From: Phenylobacterium sp.
Lineage (GTDB): Bacteria > Pseudomonadota > Alphaproteobacteria > Caulobacterales > Caulobacteraceae
Assembly (NCBI RefSeq): GCF_016124325.1
Contig: NZ_WGNY01000028.1
Coordinates: forward strand, 1-64,000
Length of the DNA stretch: 64,000 nucleotides
Reading direction: 5' to 3'
The position numbers and the translations under genes are program-made. Position 1 is the stretch's first letter. Every line of letters begins with the position of its first letter. The notes beneath the pieces are model-generated. The model saw only the letters and a program-made list of their open reading frames with translations, did no database searches and was not told the DNA's origin. This document shows, one piece after another, positions 41,089-49,763 of this stretch.

Positions 41089-41487
41089 CAGGAGCAGGTG
41101 ATCGGCGGGATCCGGATCGAGGACACAGGCGTCCCGATCTATGTCCAGCTCCGCGAGCAGATCTTGCGGGCGATGGGCGCGGGCGTGCTGAAGCCTGGGG
41201 ACCAGATGCCGACCATGCGCCAGGTGGCGGTCGCCCTTCGGGTCGACCTCAACACCGTGCGCCGGGCCTATGACGAGCTGGAACGGCTGGGCACGCTTCG
41301 CCTCGAGCGAGGGCGCGGCAGCTTCGTCGCCCGCCCGCCGGCCCCGGCCTCGCCCAAGGTCCAGGACGCGGCGGCCGACAAGCTGGCCCGCCAGACCCTG
41401 GCCCAGGCGGCCGCCCTCGGCGTCGCCCCGGCCTTGCTGATCGAGAAGCTCGCGGCGTTCGCCGCCGAGAAGGAGACCAAGAGATGA
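41080..41487 (+). CDS. GntR-family regulator, YtrA type
   Basis: A 135-residue GntR regulator with the winged-helix domain (VPIYVQLREQILRAMGAGVLKPGDQMPTMRQVAVALRVDLNTVRRAYDELERLGTLRLERGRGSFV) and only a short helical tail, as in the YtrA subfamily. Start is uncertain. ATG 41080 has no ribosome site but would suit a leaderless mRNA from the promoter just upstream; GTG 41098 has AGGAG only three bases before it. The last four bases overlap the SPFH gene start (ATGA), so it most likely controls its own operon. Confidence 0.88.
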   Translation: MHTQEQVIGGIRIEDTGVPIYVQLREQILRAMGAGVLKPGDQMPTMRQVAVALRVDLNTVRRAYDELERLGTLRLERGRGSFVARPPAPASPKVQDAAADKLARQTLAQAAALGVAPALLIEKLAAFAAEKETKR

Positions 41488-42425
41488 GTGTCACCAGCAA
41501 CGCCGTTCGCGCGCTCATTTCGGAGACCGCCGTGCGGCCTCCGGGGCGCGTCAACGCCCCGGCTGCGCTGCTCGCGGCCCTGACCATCGCGGGCGGCGCC
41601 TGGGCCCTGGCGCTCGGGATCAAGGACGGCTCGGCGGCGGAAGCCTGGTTCGGGGCGATCGTGATCCTCGTGGGCGTCCTGATCCCCATGGCCCTGAAGA
41701 TGGCCAACCAGTGGGAGCGCGCGGTGGTGCTGCGCCTGGGGCGCCTGGAGCGGGTGGCCGGCCCTGGCCTCTTCTTCATCATCCCGGTGATCGACGATGT
41801 CGCCTACTGGATCGACCAGCGCATCCAGACGACCGAGTTCAACGCCCAGCAGGCGCTGTCGAAGGACACGGTGCCGGTGAACATCGACGCGGTGGTGTTC
41901 TGGCAGGTGCACGACGCCGAGCGCGCGGCCTTGGAGATCCACGACTACCGCCGGGCGATCTCGCAGGTTTCGGAGACCTCGTTGCGCGAGATGGTGGGTT
42001 CGTCGCTGCTGTCCAACCTGCTGGCGGAGCGGAAGAAGGGCGACGCCCAGCTGCGCGACGTGATCGGCCGCAAGACCGCCGACTGGGGCATCTCGGTGAT
42101 CTCGGTGGAGATCCGCGACATCGGCGTGCCGGCGGGGCTCCAGGACGCCATGAGCCGGCAGGCCCAGGCCGAGCGCGAGCGGCTGGCCCGCGTGGCGCTG
42201 GGACAGGCCGAACAGGAGGTGGCCATCAAGTTCGTGGAGGCCGCGGAGATCTACGGCCGCTCGCCGGCCGCGCTGCAGCTGCGCGCCATGAACATCATCT
42301 ACGAGACGACCAAGGAGGGCGGCGCCACCATCCTGCTGCCCACCGCCATGGTCGACGCGATGAACCCGGGCGGCGTCCTGGGCCTCGTCCAGGCCGCGCA
42401 GGGCGGCCAGGCGCCGCAGGCCTGA
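41484..42425 (+). CDS. SPFH/Band 7 membrane protein (slipin family)
   Basis: A 313-residue slipin. Two hydrophobic segments at the N-terminus (about 26-45 and 52-70) are followed by the SPFH domain (NQWERAVVLRLGRLERVAGPGLFFIIPVIDDVAYWIDQRIQT, VNIDAVVFWQVHDAERAALEIHDY). A coiled-coil-like helix (LQDAMSRQAQAERERLARVALGQAEQEVAIKF) then leads to a hydrophobic end. Slipins organise membrane microdomains and often pair with an NfeD-type protein; none is adjacent here. It is coupled to the gntR gene and precedes a hydrolase by ten bases. Function in this operon is unknown. Confidence 0.9.
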   Translation: MSVTSNAVRALISETAVRPPGRVNAPAALLAALTIAGGAWALALGIKDGSAAEAWFGAIVILVGVLIPMALKMANQWERAVVLRLGRLERVAGPGLFFIIPVIDDVAYWIDQRIQTTEFNAQQALSKDTVPVNIDAVVFWQVHDAERAALEIHDYRRAISQVSETSLREMVGSSLLSNLLAERKKGDAQLRDVIGRKTADWGISVISVEIRDIGVPAGLQDAMSRQAQAERERLARVALGQAEQEVAIKFVEAAEIYGRSPAALQLRAMNIIYETTKEGGATILLPTAMVDAMNPGGVLGLVQAAQGGQAPQA

Positions 42426-42435
42426 GGGGGCGGAG

Positions 42436-43833
42436 ATGCGAAACGCGATCAGTCGCTGGATCGTCGGGCTGGCGTTCGCGGCGGCGGCCATGGCGCTGCT
42501 GCTCGCCCAGGCGGCGCGGGCGCAGGAGGCGGCGGGCGCGTGGCATGGCGCGCTGAAGGCGGGTGGCGTCGAGCTGCGGCTCGACGTGATCATCACGCCT
42601 GACGCGAACGGCGGCCTTTCGGGCCGGATGATCAGCCTCGACCAGGGGGCCGTCTCGATCCCGCTCGCGGACGTTCGTGCCGGCGATGGCCAGCTCAGTT
42701 TCGCGGCGCCGAGCGTCCGCGGGCGCTTCGAGGGCCGCTGGGATGCGGAGCGGCAGGCCTGGGCGGGGACCTGGGTCCAGGGCGCGCCCCTGCCGCTGAC
42801 CCTGGCGCGGGGCCTGTCCGCGGCGATCAACCGCCCGCAGGTCCCGCAGAAGCCCTATCCGTATCGCGAGGCGGACGTGGCGTTCGACAGCGCGCCCGGC
42901 GTGAAGCTGGCCTGCACGCTGACCGAGCCGGATGGGAAGGGCCCCTTTCCAGCCGCCTACCTGATCACCGGGTCGGGCGCGCAGGATCGGGACGAGACCC
43001 TGCTGGGGCACAAGCCGTTCCTGGTGCTGGCGGATCACCTGACCCGTCACGGGATCGCGGTGCTGCGCTGCGACGACCGCGGCTTCGCCAGGTCGACGGG
43101 GGACTTCGCCGCCGCCGTCAGCGCCGACTTCGCCGTCGACGCCGAGGCGGCGGTCGGCTTCCTGCGCGCGCGGCCCGAGATCGACGCGGGCAAGGTGGGC
43201 CTGATCGGACACAGCGAGGGGGGGCTGATCGCCCCGATGGTCGCGGCGGGGGATCCGAAGGTCGCCTTCGTGGTGCTGCTGGCCGGCCCGGGCGTGCCGT
43301 CGCGCGAGCTGATGGCGGCCCAGCGCGAGGCGGTCGGCAAGGCGAGCGGCGCCCCGGCCGAAGCGCTGGCCCGGCACGAGGCGCTGATGGGCGAGATCGA
43401 CGGCATACTGGCCGACACCGCCGACTGGGAAGCCTCCAAGATCGAGGTGGTCAAGCTACTCGGCCGGGCAGCTGCGGCGTCCGGAGAGCCGGCGGATGCG
43501 GTGGTGATGCGCAGCCAGCTGCTGTTCACCCCCTGGTACCGCGACTTCATCCGCTACGATCCGCGGCCGGCGCTGGAGAAGCTGCGGATGCCGGTGCTGG
43601 CCCTGGGCGGGTCGAGCGACGTGCAGGTGGTGGCGAGCCAGAACCTGCCGGCGATCCGCGACGCCCTGAAGGACGACGCCGAGGCGACGGTGGAGGAACT
43701 GCCGGGCCTCAACCACCTGTTCCAGACCTCGGCCACGGGAAGTCCGATGGACTACGGCAAGATCGAGGAGACCTTCGCGCCCTCGGCCCTGAAGGTCATC
43801 TCGGACTGGATCGTCGCGCACACGCGCGGCTAG
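42436..43833 (+). CDS. Alpha/beta hydrolase, exported
   Basis: A 465-residue protein with a signal peptide (VGLAFAAAAMALLLAQAARA-Q). A beta-rich N-terminal domain (about 33-130) resembles those ahead of serine hydrolases of this type. The hydrolase domain has ITGSGAQDRDE for the oxyanion loop, GLIGHSEGGLIAPM with the nucleophile Ser, LALGGSSDVQV for the acid and GLNHLFQ for the His. It is third in the GntR-SPFH operon and its end overlaps the convergent J-domain gene by four bases. Likely a periplasmic esterase or peptidase; substrate unknown. Confidence 0.88.
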   Translation: MRNAISRWIVGLAFAAAAMALLLAQAARAQEAAGAWHGALKAGGVELRLDVIITPDANGGLSGRMISLDQGAVSIPLADVRAGDGQLSFAAPSVRGRFEGRWDAERQAWAGTWVQGAPLPLTLARGLSAAINRPQVPQKPYPYREADVAFDSAPGVKLACTLTEPDGKGPFPAAYLITGSGAQDRDETLLGHKPFLVLADHLTRHGIAVLRCDDRGFARSTGDFAAAVSADFAVDAEAAVGFLRARPEIDAGKVGLIGHSEGGLIAPMVAAGDPKVAFVVLLAGPGVPSRELMAAQREAVGKASGAPAEALARHEALMGEIDGILADTADWEASKIEVVKLLGRAAAASGEPADAVVMRSQLLFTPWYRDFIRYDPRPALEKLRMPVLALGGSSDVQVVASQNLPAIRDALKDDAEATVEELPGLNHLFQTSATGSPMDYGKIEETFAPSALKVISDWIVAHTRG

Positions 43834-44480
43834 ACCATCCCGACCTTGCGCAGCGTCTGATAGGCGCGGATCACCCGCTGCAAGCGGTGCTCGCCCGAAC
43901 GGTCGCCGTTGTTGGCGTCGGGGTGCAGGCGGCGCACCAGCTCGGTGTAGCGGGCGCGGATCTTCGGCCCGTCGGCGTCGTCGTCGAGGTCGAGATCGGC
44001 CAGGGCGTTGCGCTCGATCTTGCCCAGCCGGCGCGTCTCGGCCTCGGGCTTCTGCTGCGCGCCGCCGCCGCCGAACATGTTGAAGGGGTCGCGATAGCCC
44101 TGGCCCGTTCCGAACTTGGCGGTGAAGGCGGCGGCCTCGCGGCTCATGCGCCCGGCCTTCATCTGCCAGGTGGGCCGCCCGCCGGTCATCAGTTCCTCGT
44201 CCTGGCGGCGGCGGATCTCGGATTCGGAGAGGCCGGCGAAGAAGTTCCAGTTGCGATTGTATTCGGCCGCGTGCGGCTGACAGAACCAATAGTGCTCGTG
44301 CAGCATGTCGCGGCCCTTGGGCGCGCGCGCGGTCGCCGCGCGCAGGCACCCGGGGTGATCGCACTGGCGTTCGCCGGGCTTCAGCGCATGCACGTCGGCC
44401 TCGCGCTCGGCCTCGCCTTCGACGGGCGGCCGCACGCGGATATCGACGAACTTGGGCTTGTATTGAAACGCGCCGGACAT
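43830..44480 (-). CDS. J-domain (DnaJ-like) protein
   Basis: A 216-residue protein with a C-terminal J domain of reduced form: DGPKIRARYTELVRRLHPDANNGDRSGEHRLQRVIRAYQTLR, with the HPD motif that stimulates Hsp70. The N-terminal part (CDHPGCLRAATARAP, HYWFCQPHAAEYNRNWNFFAG) has conserved cysteines and histidines. I chose ATG 44480. CATACT and TTGTTC upstream on the minus strand (16-base spacing) would place transcription start at the ATG itself, so the mRNA may be leaderless. Head-to-head with bolA. Likely a DnaK co-chaperone with a dedicated client. Confidence 0.88.
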   Translation of the reverse strand: MSGAFQYKPKFVDIRVRPPVEGEAEREADVHALKPGERQCDHPGCLRAATARAPKGRDMLHEHYWFCQPHAAEYNRNWNFFAGLSESEIRRRQDEELMTGGRPTWQMKAGRMSREAAAFTAKFGTGQGYRDPFNMFGGGGAQQKPEAETRRLGKIERNALADLDLDDDADGPKIRARYTELVRRLHPDANNGDRSGEHRLQRVIRAYQTLRKVGMV

Positions 44481-44532
44481 GAGCCAAGTATGGGGGGAGG
44501 AAGTTTCCGAACAAGAATTGAAGATATCGCCG

Positions 44533-44805
44533 ATGGGCGCCATATTTGATGCCATTCGAGACAAGCTTGAGACGGCCTTCGAGCCCACGCGGCTGGAGAT
44601 CGTCGACGATTCCGCCCGTCACGCCGGCCATGCCGGAGCGCGGGACGGCGGGGAGAGCCATTTCAACGTGACGATAGAGTCTCCGGCGTTCGCGGGGACG
44701 CCCCGGGTCGCCCGCCAACGCATGGTCTACCGCGCATTGGCCGAGGAACTGGCCGGCCCGGTCCATGCGCTCTCGGTGAAGGCGCTGGCGCCCGGCGAGG
44801 GCTAG
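44533..44805 (+). CDS. bolA: BolA-family protein
   Basis: A 90-residue BolA protein (MGAIFDAIRDKLETAFEPTRLEIVDDSARHAGHAG..., SHFNVTIESPAFAGTPRVARQRMVYRALAEEL) with the conserved RHAGHAG histidines. It usually pairs with monothiol glutaredoxins in iron-sulfur cluster handling and affects cell shape and stress response. ATG 44533 gives the usual family N-terminus. An in-frame ATG at 44479 would add 18 residues and would overlap the J-domain start codon on the other strand. A repeat element follows the stop. Confidence 0.92.
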   Translation: MGAIFDAIRDKLETAFEPTRLEIVDDSARHAGHAGARDGGESHFNVTIESPAFAGTPRVARQRMVYRALAEELAGPVHALSVKALAPGEG

Positions 44806-44815
44806 GATTTTTCGT

Positions 44816-44943
44816 CCGCTCGTCCCGGCGAAGGCCGGGACCCAGATCGGATGACGCAGGGCCGGATGGAAATAGCGTGGCGCGGATCGAACCCCGCATC
44901 TGGATCTTTCCATCTGGATCCCGGCCTTCGCCGGGATGAGCGG
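44816..44943. repeat. Two facing 32-bp palindromic repeat units (REP-like)
   Basis: 44816-44847 and 44912-44943 are inverted copies that match at 30 of 32 positions. Each contains the core CCCGGCGAAGGCCGGG (or its complement), itself a short hairpin. The 64 bases between hold no gene. The CCCGGCCTTCGCCGGGAT core is a widespread intergenic repeat in Caulobacterales and related genomes. The pair could fold into one long stem between bolA and the molybdenum hydroxylase operon and may limit read-through. Confidence 0.8.
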
Positions 44944-44963
44944 TTTAAGGGAGGGACAAAGGC

Positions 44964-45470
44964 GTGCGGACGACGATCACCGTCAACGGCGAGGCGCGGG
45001 CGCTCGATATCGACCCGCGCACCACGCTGCTCGACGCCCTGCGCGAGCACCTGAAGCTCACGGGCGCCAAGAAGGGCTGCGACCACGGCCAGTGCGGCGC
45101 CTGCACGGTGCTGGTGAACGGAACGCGGATCAACGCGTGCCTGTCGTTGGCGGTCATGCACGACGGCGACGAGGTGACCACCATCGAGGGCCTCGGGACG
45201 CCGGAGAAGCTGCATCCGATGCAGCAGGCGTTCCTGAGCGAGGACGCCTACCAGTGCGGCTACTGCACGCCGGGCCAGATCTGTTCGGCGGTGGGGATGC
45301 TGGCCGAGGTCGAGGCCGGCCTGCCCAGCCACGCGACGGCCGATGTCGCCCAGCCGGCGGCGGTGGACGGGGCGGAGATCCGTGAGCGCATGAGCGGGAA
45401 CATCTGCCGCTGCTCGGCCTATCCGCAGATCGTCGCGGCCATCGAGGCCGTCGCCGGAGGCAAGGCATGA
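44964..45470 (+). CDS. Molybdenum hydroxylase small subunit, 2x[2Fe-2S]
   Basis: A 168-residue electron-transfer subunit of a xanthine-oxidase-family enzyme (PaoA/YagT, CoxS-like). Plant-ferredoxin-type cluster ligands are Cys39, 44, 47 and 59 ([18 protein letters not shown]...NACL). The second cluster uses Cys98, 101, 148 and 150 (QCGYCTPGQ ... NICRC). GTG start at 44964 lies behind GGGAGGGACAAAG. No Tat signal is seen at this start, unlike E. coli PaoA, so a cytosolic enzyme is likely. The end overlaps the medium-subunit start (ATGA). Confidence 0.93.
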   Translation: MRTTITVNGEARALDIDPRTTLLDALREHLKLTGAKKGCDHGQCGACTVLVNGTRINACLSLAVMHDGDEVTTIEGLGTPEKLHPMQQAFLSEDAYQCGYCTPGQICSAVGMLAEVEAGLPSHATADVAQPAAVDGAEIRERMSGNICRCSAYPQIVAAIEAVAGGKA

Positions 45471-46414
45471 AGCCCTTCACCTACGAGCGCGCCGCCGATG
45501 CGCGGGCGGCGGTGAAGGCCGCCGCCGAGACGCCCGGCGCGCGGTTCATCGCCGGGGGCACCAACCTGCTCGACCTGATGAAGCTGGAGATCGAGGCGCC
45601 GCAGCATCTCATCGACGTCAGCCGCCTGCCGATGGCGGCGATCGAGGCCGAGGGCGAGGGCCTGCGCATCGGCGCCATGGCCACCAACAGCCAGGTCGCG
45701 GGCCACGCCGAGGTGCGTCGCCGCTATCCGGTGCTGACCCAGGCCATCGTCTCGGGGGCCTCGGGGCAGCTGCGCAACAGGGCCACGACCGGCGGCAACC
45801 TGATGCAGCGCACCCGCTGCCCGTACTTCTACGACGCCTCCAAGCCCTGCAATAAGCGCGAGCCGGGCGCCGGCTGCGCGGCCCTGGAGGGCGTCAGCCG
45901 CGAGACGGCGATCCTGGGCGCCAGCCACGCCTGCGTGGCGGTCCATCCCTCGGACATGGCGGTGGCGCTGGTGGCGCTGGACGCCGAGGTCGAGACCCTG
46001 ACGCCGTCGGGCGAGGCCCGCCGCTTCCCGCTGATGGAGCTGCACCGCCTGCCCGGCGAGACGCCGCACCTGGAGACACACCTGATCCCCGGCGAGCTGA
46101 TCACCGCGGTGGTCCTGCCGCCGCCGCCCGAGGGCGGACAGCGCTACCGCAAGGCGCGCGACCGGGCCTCTTACGCTACCGCCCACGCCAGCATCGCAGT
46201 AGCCGGCGGCAAGGTCGCCCTGGGCGGGGTTGCCCACAAGCCGTGGCGCGCCGTCACAGCCGAAGCCGCCCTGGCCGCCGGGGCCTCGCCCGACGAGGCG
46301 ATGACCGCCGAACTGGCCGAGGCGCAGGCCATTGGCGAGAACGCCTTCAAGCTGCCGCTCACCGCCCGCCTCGGCGCGGCGACGATCCGCGAAGCCCGGG
46401 GAGAGACGCCATGA
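45467..46414 (+). CDS. Molybdenum hydroxylase medium subunit, FAD (and likely [4Fe-4S])
   Basis: A 315-residue CoxM/PaoB-like flavoprotein. [13 protein letters not shown] (27-39) and [18 protein letters not shown] (97-114) bind [27 protein letters not shown], plus [10 protein letters not shown], adds Cys118, 128, 137 and 156, the pattern that holds a [4Fe-4S] cluster in PaoB and the 4-hydroxybenzoyl-CoA reductase beta subunit. It overlaps both neighbours by four bases, so the three subunits are made together. It passes electrons from the iron-sulfur subunit to its acceptor. Confidence 0.92.
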   Translation: MKPFTYERAADARAAVKAAAETPGARFIAGGTNLLDLMKLEIEAPQHLIDVSRLPMAAIEAEGEGLRIGAMATNSQVAGHAEVRRRYPVLTQAIVSGASGQLRNRATTGGNLMQRTRCPYFYDASKPCNKREPGAGCAALEGVSRETAILGASHACVAVHPSDMAVALVALDAEVETLTPSGEARRFPLMELHRLPGETPHLETHLIPGELITAVVLPPPPEGGQRYRKARDRASYATAHASIAVAGGKVALGGVAHKPWRAVTAEAALAAGASPDEAMTAELAEAQAIGENAFKLPLTARLGAATIREARGETP

Positions 46415-48675
46415 GTTCCGTCAACGACTGGGCCGGCCCCAATCCGGTCAAGGACAACCGCTCGGGCCTGATCGGCAAGGGCGTCGATCGCTACGAGGGC
46501 CCGCTCAAGGTCACCGGGACGGCGCCCTACGCCTACGAGGTCCAGCCGCCGTCGCCGCCGGCCTATGGCGTGATGGTGGGCGCGACCGTCGCGACGGGCC
46601 GCATCACGGGCGTCGACATCGCCGAGGCCGAGGCGGCGCCGGGCGTGCTGCTGGTTTGGACGCACCGCAACGTCCCGGCCCAGCCGGCGAAGGGCACGCG
46701 CAAGCATCCGCGCAGCACGGCCGGCTCGAAGCCCGCCCTGGAGAGCGACCGCGTCGCCTATTTCGGCCAGCCGGTGGCGCTGGTGGTGGCCGACACCCTG
46801 GAGAACGCCACGGCGGCCGCGCGCCTGGTGCGCCTGACCTACGACGCGGCTTCGCCCGACGTGGATTTCGCCGCCCGCAAGGCCGGCGCGGGTCAGCCGC
46901 CGGGCGAGGAGGACGTCGAGATCGGGAACTTCGGCGAGGGTTTCGCCGCCTCGGCCGTCCAGCTCGACGAGACGTGGACCACGCCGATCCAGAACCACTG
47001 CCAGATGGAGCCCTGCGCTTCATTGGCCTGGTGGGAAGGCGACCGCTGCATCGCCCACACCTCGATCCAGATGGTGAAGCCCGCCCAGCACGGCCTGGCG
47101 GAAACCCTGGGGATCGATCGCGACGACGTGCGCCTGATGACCCGCTACATCGGCGGCGGCTTCGGCGGGAAGGGCCAGACCTACGACGACCTGACGCTGG
47201 CGGCGCTGGCCGCCCGCGCGCTGGGCCGGCCGGTGAAGGTGGCCTTCACGCGCCAGCAGATGATGCACGGGACGATCCATCGACCGGCCACGGTGCAGCG
47301 TGTGCGGCTGGGCGCCGACAGGGACGGCCGGCTGAACGCGTTCTCCCTGATGACCTGGACGCACTGCCACCGCGACGGGGCGTTCACCGAGCACGCCTCG
47401 AACTTCGCCCGCACGCTCTACGCCGCGCCCAACCGCCTGACGGGGCACCGGCTGGTGAAGCTGGACCTGCCGGGCGCGGGGCCGATGCGCGCGCCGGGCG
47501 AGGCCTCGGGCACGCTCAGCCTGGAGTGCGCCATGGACGAGCTGGCCGAAAGGCTGGGCCTCGATCCCGTCGAACTGCGCATCCGCAACGAGCCGCCGGT
47601 CGATCCCGAGAACGGCCGCCCGTTCTCGCAGCGCCAGCTCGTGCGCTGCCTGAAGGAGGGCGCCCAGCTCTTCGGCTGGGACCGGCGCCTGCCCACGCCG
47701 GGCCAGGTGCGCGACGGCCGCTGGCTGGTCGGCTACGGCATGGCCGCCGCGATCCGCGGCAACTTCCTGCTGCCGGCCAAGTGCAGCTTCTCGGTCGACG
47801 ACGACGGCGTCATCACCGTGCGCCAGGGCATGACGGACATCGGCACCGGCACCTACACGGTGCTGGCCCAGATCGCGGCCGAGACCCTGGGCGTGCCGCT
47901 GGGCCAGGTACGGGTCGAGATCGGAGATTCCGAGCTGCCGCCGGCGCCCGGGTCGGGCGGGCAGTTCGGCGCGGCGACCGCCGGCTCGGCGGCGCTGATG
48001 GCCGGCATGAACCTGCGCAAGGCCATCGCCGAGCTGGCGACGGGCGATGCGGAATCACCCCTGCACGGGGGCGATCCCGCCAAGATCGTCTTCCAGGACG
48101 GCGTGGTGGGGATCGAGAACCGTTCGGAGACGCTGGCCGGGCTCATCCGCCGCGCCGCGCCGGGCGGCCTGACGGTCGAGGGCGAGATCCGCCCCGCGTC
48201 CGACATGCGCGAATGGAGCCAGCAGACCTATGGCGCCCATTTCTGCGAGGTGGGCGTGGATCCTGTGACGGGCGAGGTGAGGGTGCGACGCATGCTGGGC
48301 GTCTTCGCGGCCGGCCGCATCATCAACGCCAAGACCGCCCGCAGCCAGCTCACCGGCGGGATGATCTGGGGGGCGGCCTCGGCCCTGACCGAGGGCAATC
48401 CGGTTGACCCCCGCTACGGCTCGCTGCTGGGCCAGGATCTGGCGCAGTACCTGGTGCCCGTGCAGGCCGACATCGGCGAGGTCGAGGCCATCATGCTGGA
48501 CGAGGTGGACGACAAGGCCAATCCCATGGGGATCAAGGGCGTGGGCGAGCTGGGCAACTCCGGCTCGGGCGCGGCGGTGGCCAACGCCATTTACAACGCC
48601 TGCGGCGTGCGGGTGCGCGAGTATCCGATCACGCCCGACAAGCTGCTCGCCGGCCTGATCGCCCGGGGGCTGTGA
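46411..48675 (+). CDS. Molybdenum hydroxylase large subunit, Mo-cofactor-binding
   Basis: A 754-residue CoxL/PaoC-like catalytic subunit. The N-terminal aldehyde-oxidase a/b-hammerhead domain ([18 protein letters not shown]...) is followed by cofactor-binding segments [37 protein letters not shown] and [12 protein letters not shown]. The catalytic glutamate is in [12 protein letters not shown] (Glu713). The family hydroxylates aldehydes to acids or N-heterocycles; the PaoABC-like layout and the [4Fe-4S] medium subunit favour an aldehyde oxidoreductase. No maturation chaperone (PaoD/XdhC type) is next to it in this window. Confidence 0.92.
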   Translation: MSSVNDWAGPNPVKDNRSGLIGKGVDRYEGPLKVTGTAPYAYEVQPPSPPAYGVMVGATVATGRITGVDIAEAEAAPGVLLVWTHRNVPAQPAKGTRKHPRSTAGSKPALESDRVAYFGQPVALVVADTLENATAAARLVRLTYDAASPDVDFAARKAGAGQPPGEEDVEIGNFGEGFAASAVQLDETWTTPIQNHCQMEPCASLAWWEGDRCIAHTSIQMVKPAQHGLAETLGIDRDDVRLMTRYIGGGFGGKGQTYDDLTLAALAARALGRPVKVAFTRQQMMHGTIHRPATVQRVRLGADRDGRLNAFSLMTWTHCHRDGAFTEHASNFARTLYAAPNRLTGHRLVKLDLPGAGPMRAPGEASGTLSLECAMDELAERLGLDPVELRIRNEPPVDPENGRPFSQRQLVRCLKEGAQLFGWDRRLPTPGQVRDGRWLVGYGMAAAIRGNFLLPAKCSFSVDDDGVITVRQGMTDIGTGTYTVLAQIAAETLGVPLGQVRVEIGDSELPPAPGSGGQFGAATAGSAALMAGMNLRKAIAELATGDAESPLHGGDPAKIVFQDGVVGIENRSETLAGLIRRAAPGGLTVEGEIRPASDMREWSQQTYGAHFCEVGVDPVTGEVRVRRMLGVFAAGRIINAKTARSQLTGGMIWGAASALTEGNPVDPRYGSLLGQDLAQYLVPVQADIGEVEAIMLDEVDDKANPMGIKGVGELGNSGSGAAVANAIYNACGVRVREYPITPDKLLAGLIARGL

Positions 48676-48801
48676 CGGCTCCGCGCCGGCTTTGATGCCG
48701 GATGCGCATAACAGTTCTGCGGAAACGGTCGTGGCGGATGCGACCGCCTGATCCTATCTAAGCCTCGCCCGGCGATGACGCCGGTTCGAGGAGAAAAGAC
48801 C

Positions 48802-48891
48802 GTGAAGATCCTGCTCAGTGTGGCGGCTCTGGTCGGTTCGCTGAGCCTGGTGTTCAGCGACTGGTCGGCGCAAGCCTTCCCCTATCTCTAG
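48802..48891 (+). CDS. 29-residue small membrane or secreted peptide
   Basis: GTG at 48802, preceded by GAGGAG at an 8-base spacing, opens a 29-codon frame ending TAG at 48891. The product has a Lys near the N-terminus, a hydrophobic run (ILLSVAALVGSLSLVF) and the tail SDWSAQAFPYL, which looks like a signal peptide with a short mature end or a single-span small protein. It ends four bases before the convergent response-regulator gene. No family is recognised. The strong ribosome site and clean hydrophobic pattern are the support. Confidence 0.6.
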   Translation: MKILLSVAALVGSLSLVFSDWSAQAFPYL

Positions 48892-48894
48892 GCG

Positions 48895-49269
48895 CTAGCT
48901 CCTGGGGCGCAGCTGCCCCAGCACGCGCGCCAAATCGCCCTCCCGGAACGGCTTCTGGAGAACCGGGGAGCCACGATCGACATCCCGCAATCCGGCATCG
49001 CCGTATCCGGTGGCGAAGGCGAAGGGCGCACCCCTCTGCCGAAGGAGATCGGCCACCGGGAAGATCGGCTGTCCGCCGAGGTTCACGTCCAGGACAGCGC
49101 AGTCGAGCTCGGCCTTGTTGGCTAGGTCGATCGCCTCTTCCAGGCGCGAGGCGGGTCCGATGATCGTGCAGCCGAGGTCGCTCAGCATGTCCTCGATCAG
49201 CATCGAGACCATCATTTCGTCTTCCACGACGAGGACACGCAGGCCCTCCAGCTTGGGCTCGCTGCTCAT
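48895..49269 (-). CDS. Single-domain response regulator (CheY-like receiver)
   Basis: A 124-residue receiver domain with no output domain. Acidic pocket residues Asp16 and Glu17, phospho-acceptor Asp61 (CAVLDVNL), Thr87 (FATGYG) and Lys106 (VLQKPF) are all in place. I chose ATG 49269, which has GGAG eight bases before it; an upstream start at 49311 would add 14 poorly conserved residues. No histidine kinase is adjacent, so it is probably a phosphorelay or signalling partner for a distant kinase. It is convergent with the 29-residue peptide gene. Confidence 0.9.
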   Translation of the reverse strand: MSSEPKLEGLRVLVVEDEMMVSMLIEDMLSDLGCTIIGPASRLEEAIDLANKAELDCAVLDVNLGGQPIFPVADLLRQRGAPFAFATGYGDAGLRDVDRGSPVLQKPFREGDLARVLGQLRPRS

Positions 49270-49398
49270 CAATAGGGCTCCAGCGCAGTTGTCGTTTAGG
49301 GGGTTCGGCAATCACGCTCCCCAAGGTCTAGAGCGAGCCGCGCGAAAGTGGAAACCGGATTTGCAACTCGCTGGTCCGCGCCCACGCCCCGACCGCGG

Positions 49399-49418
49399 TC
49401 TGTCGGGGCCCCGACAGA
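49399..49418. promoter_or_regulatory. Perfect 20-bp palindrome without spacer
   Basis: TCTGTCGGGGCCCCGACAGA lies in the 267-base gap between the divergent response-regulator and small-protein genes. A second short dyad, GGTTTC-G-GAAACC, is at 49485-49497. With no loop or T run, the 20-mer suits a dimeric regulator site better than a terminator. Confidence 0.45.
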
Positions 49419-49536
49419 ACGTCCCAAGCGTGACAGTGGTTCCCTGCGCGCACGCGCCGCACCGGGTGCGACAGGAAGCCTTCGGGTTTCGGAAACCATT
49501 GTTTGGAAGACTCGTGCGCGGTTGAGGAACAACGCC

Positions 49537-49746
49537 ATGTTCGACTTCACGGTGCGGGCCCGGAGCGGCCATTGGGTTCTGCAGGACGCCGAGTGCGGCG
49601 ACCTGGGCGCCTATGAGACGCGCGATGAAGCGCTGGCCGCGGCGGGCGACTGGGTCCGCCTGATCGATGCGCCCTGGCCGGTCCTGGTCTGTGACGCCGA
49701 CGGCGAATGGGACCAGACGGTCGTTGAGCCCACACGACTCCACTGA
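49537..49746 (+). CDS. Small hypothetical protein, DUF2188-like
   Basis: A 69-residue soluble protein. FDFTVRARSGHWVLQDAECGDLGAYETRDEALAAAGDWVRL has the strand-strand-helix outline of DUF2188-type small proteins, where a query-like beta hairpin (WxLxxxxxG) precedes a helix (S/TRDEALxxA). ATG 49537 follows TTGAGGAAC. It resembles in outline the 58-residue product at 52758-52934. Function unknown. Confidence 0.7.
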   Translation: MFDFTVRARSGHWVLQDAECGDLGAYETRDEALAAAGDWVRLIDAPWPVLVCDADGEWDQTVVEPTRLH

Positions 49747-49763
49747 CGCGGGACATTACGCGG

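Noticed and set aside
44816-44943. CRISPR array
   Set aside because: Only two units, in inverted orientation, with internal palindromes; this is a REP-type repeat pair.
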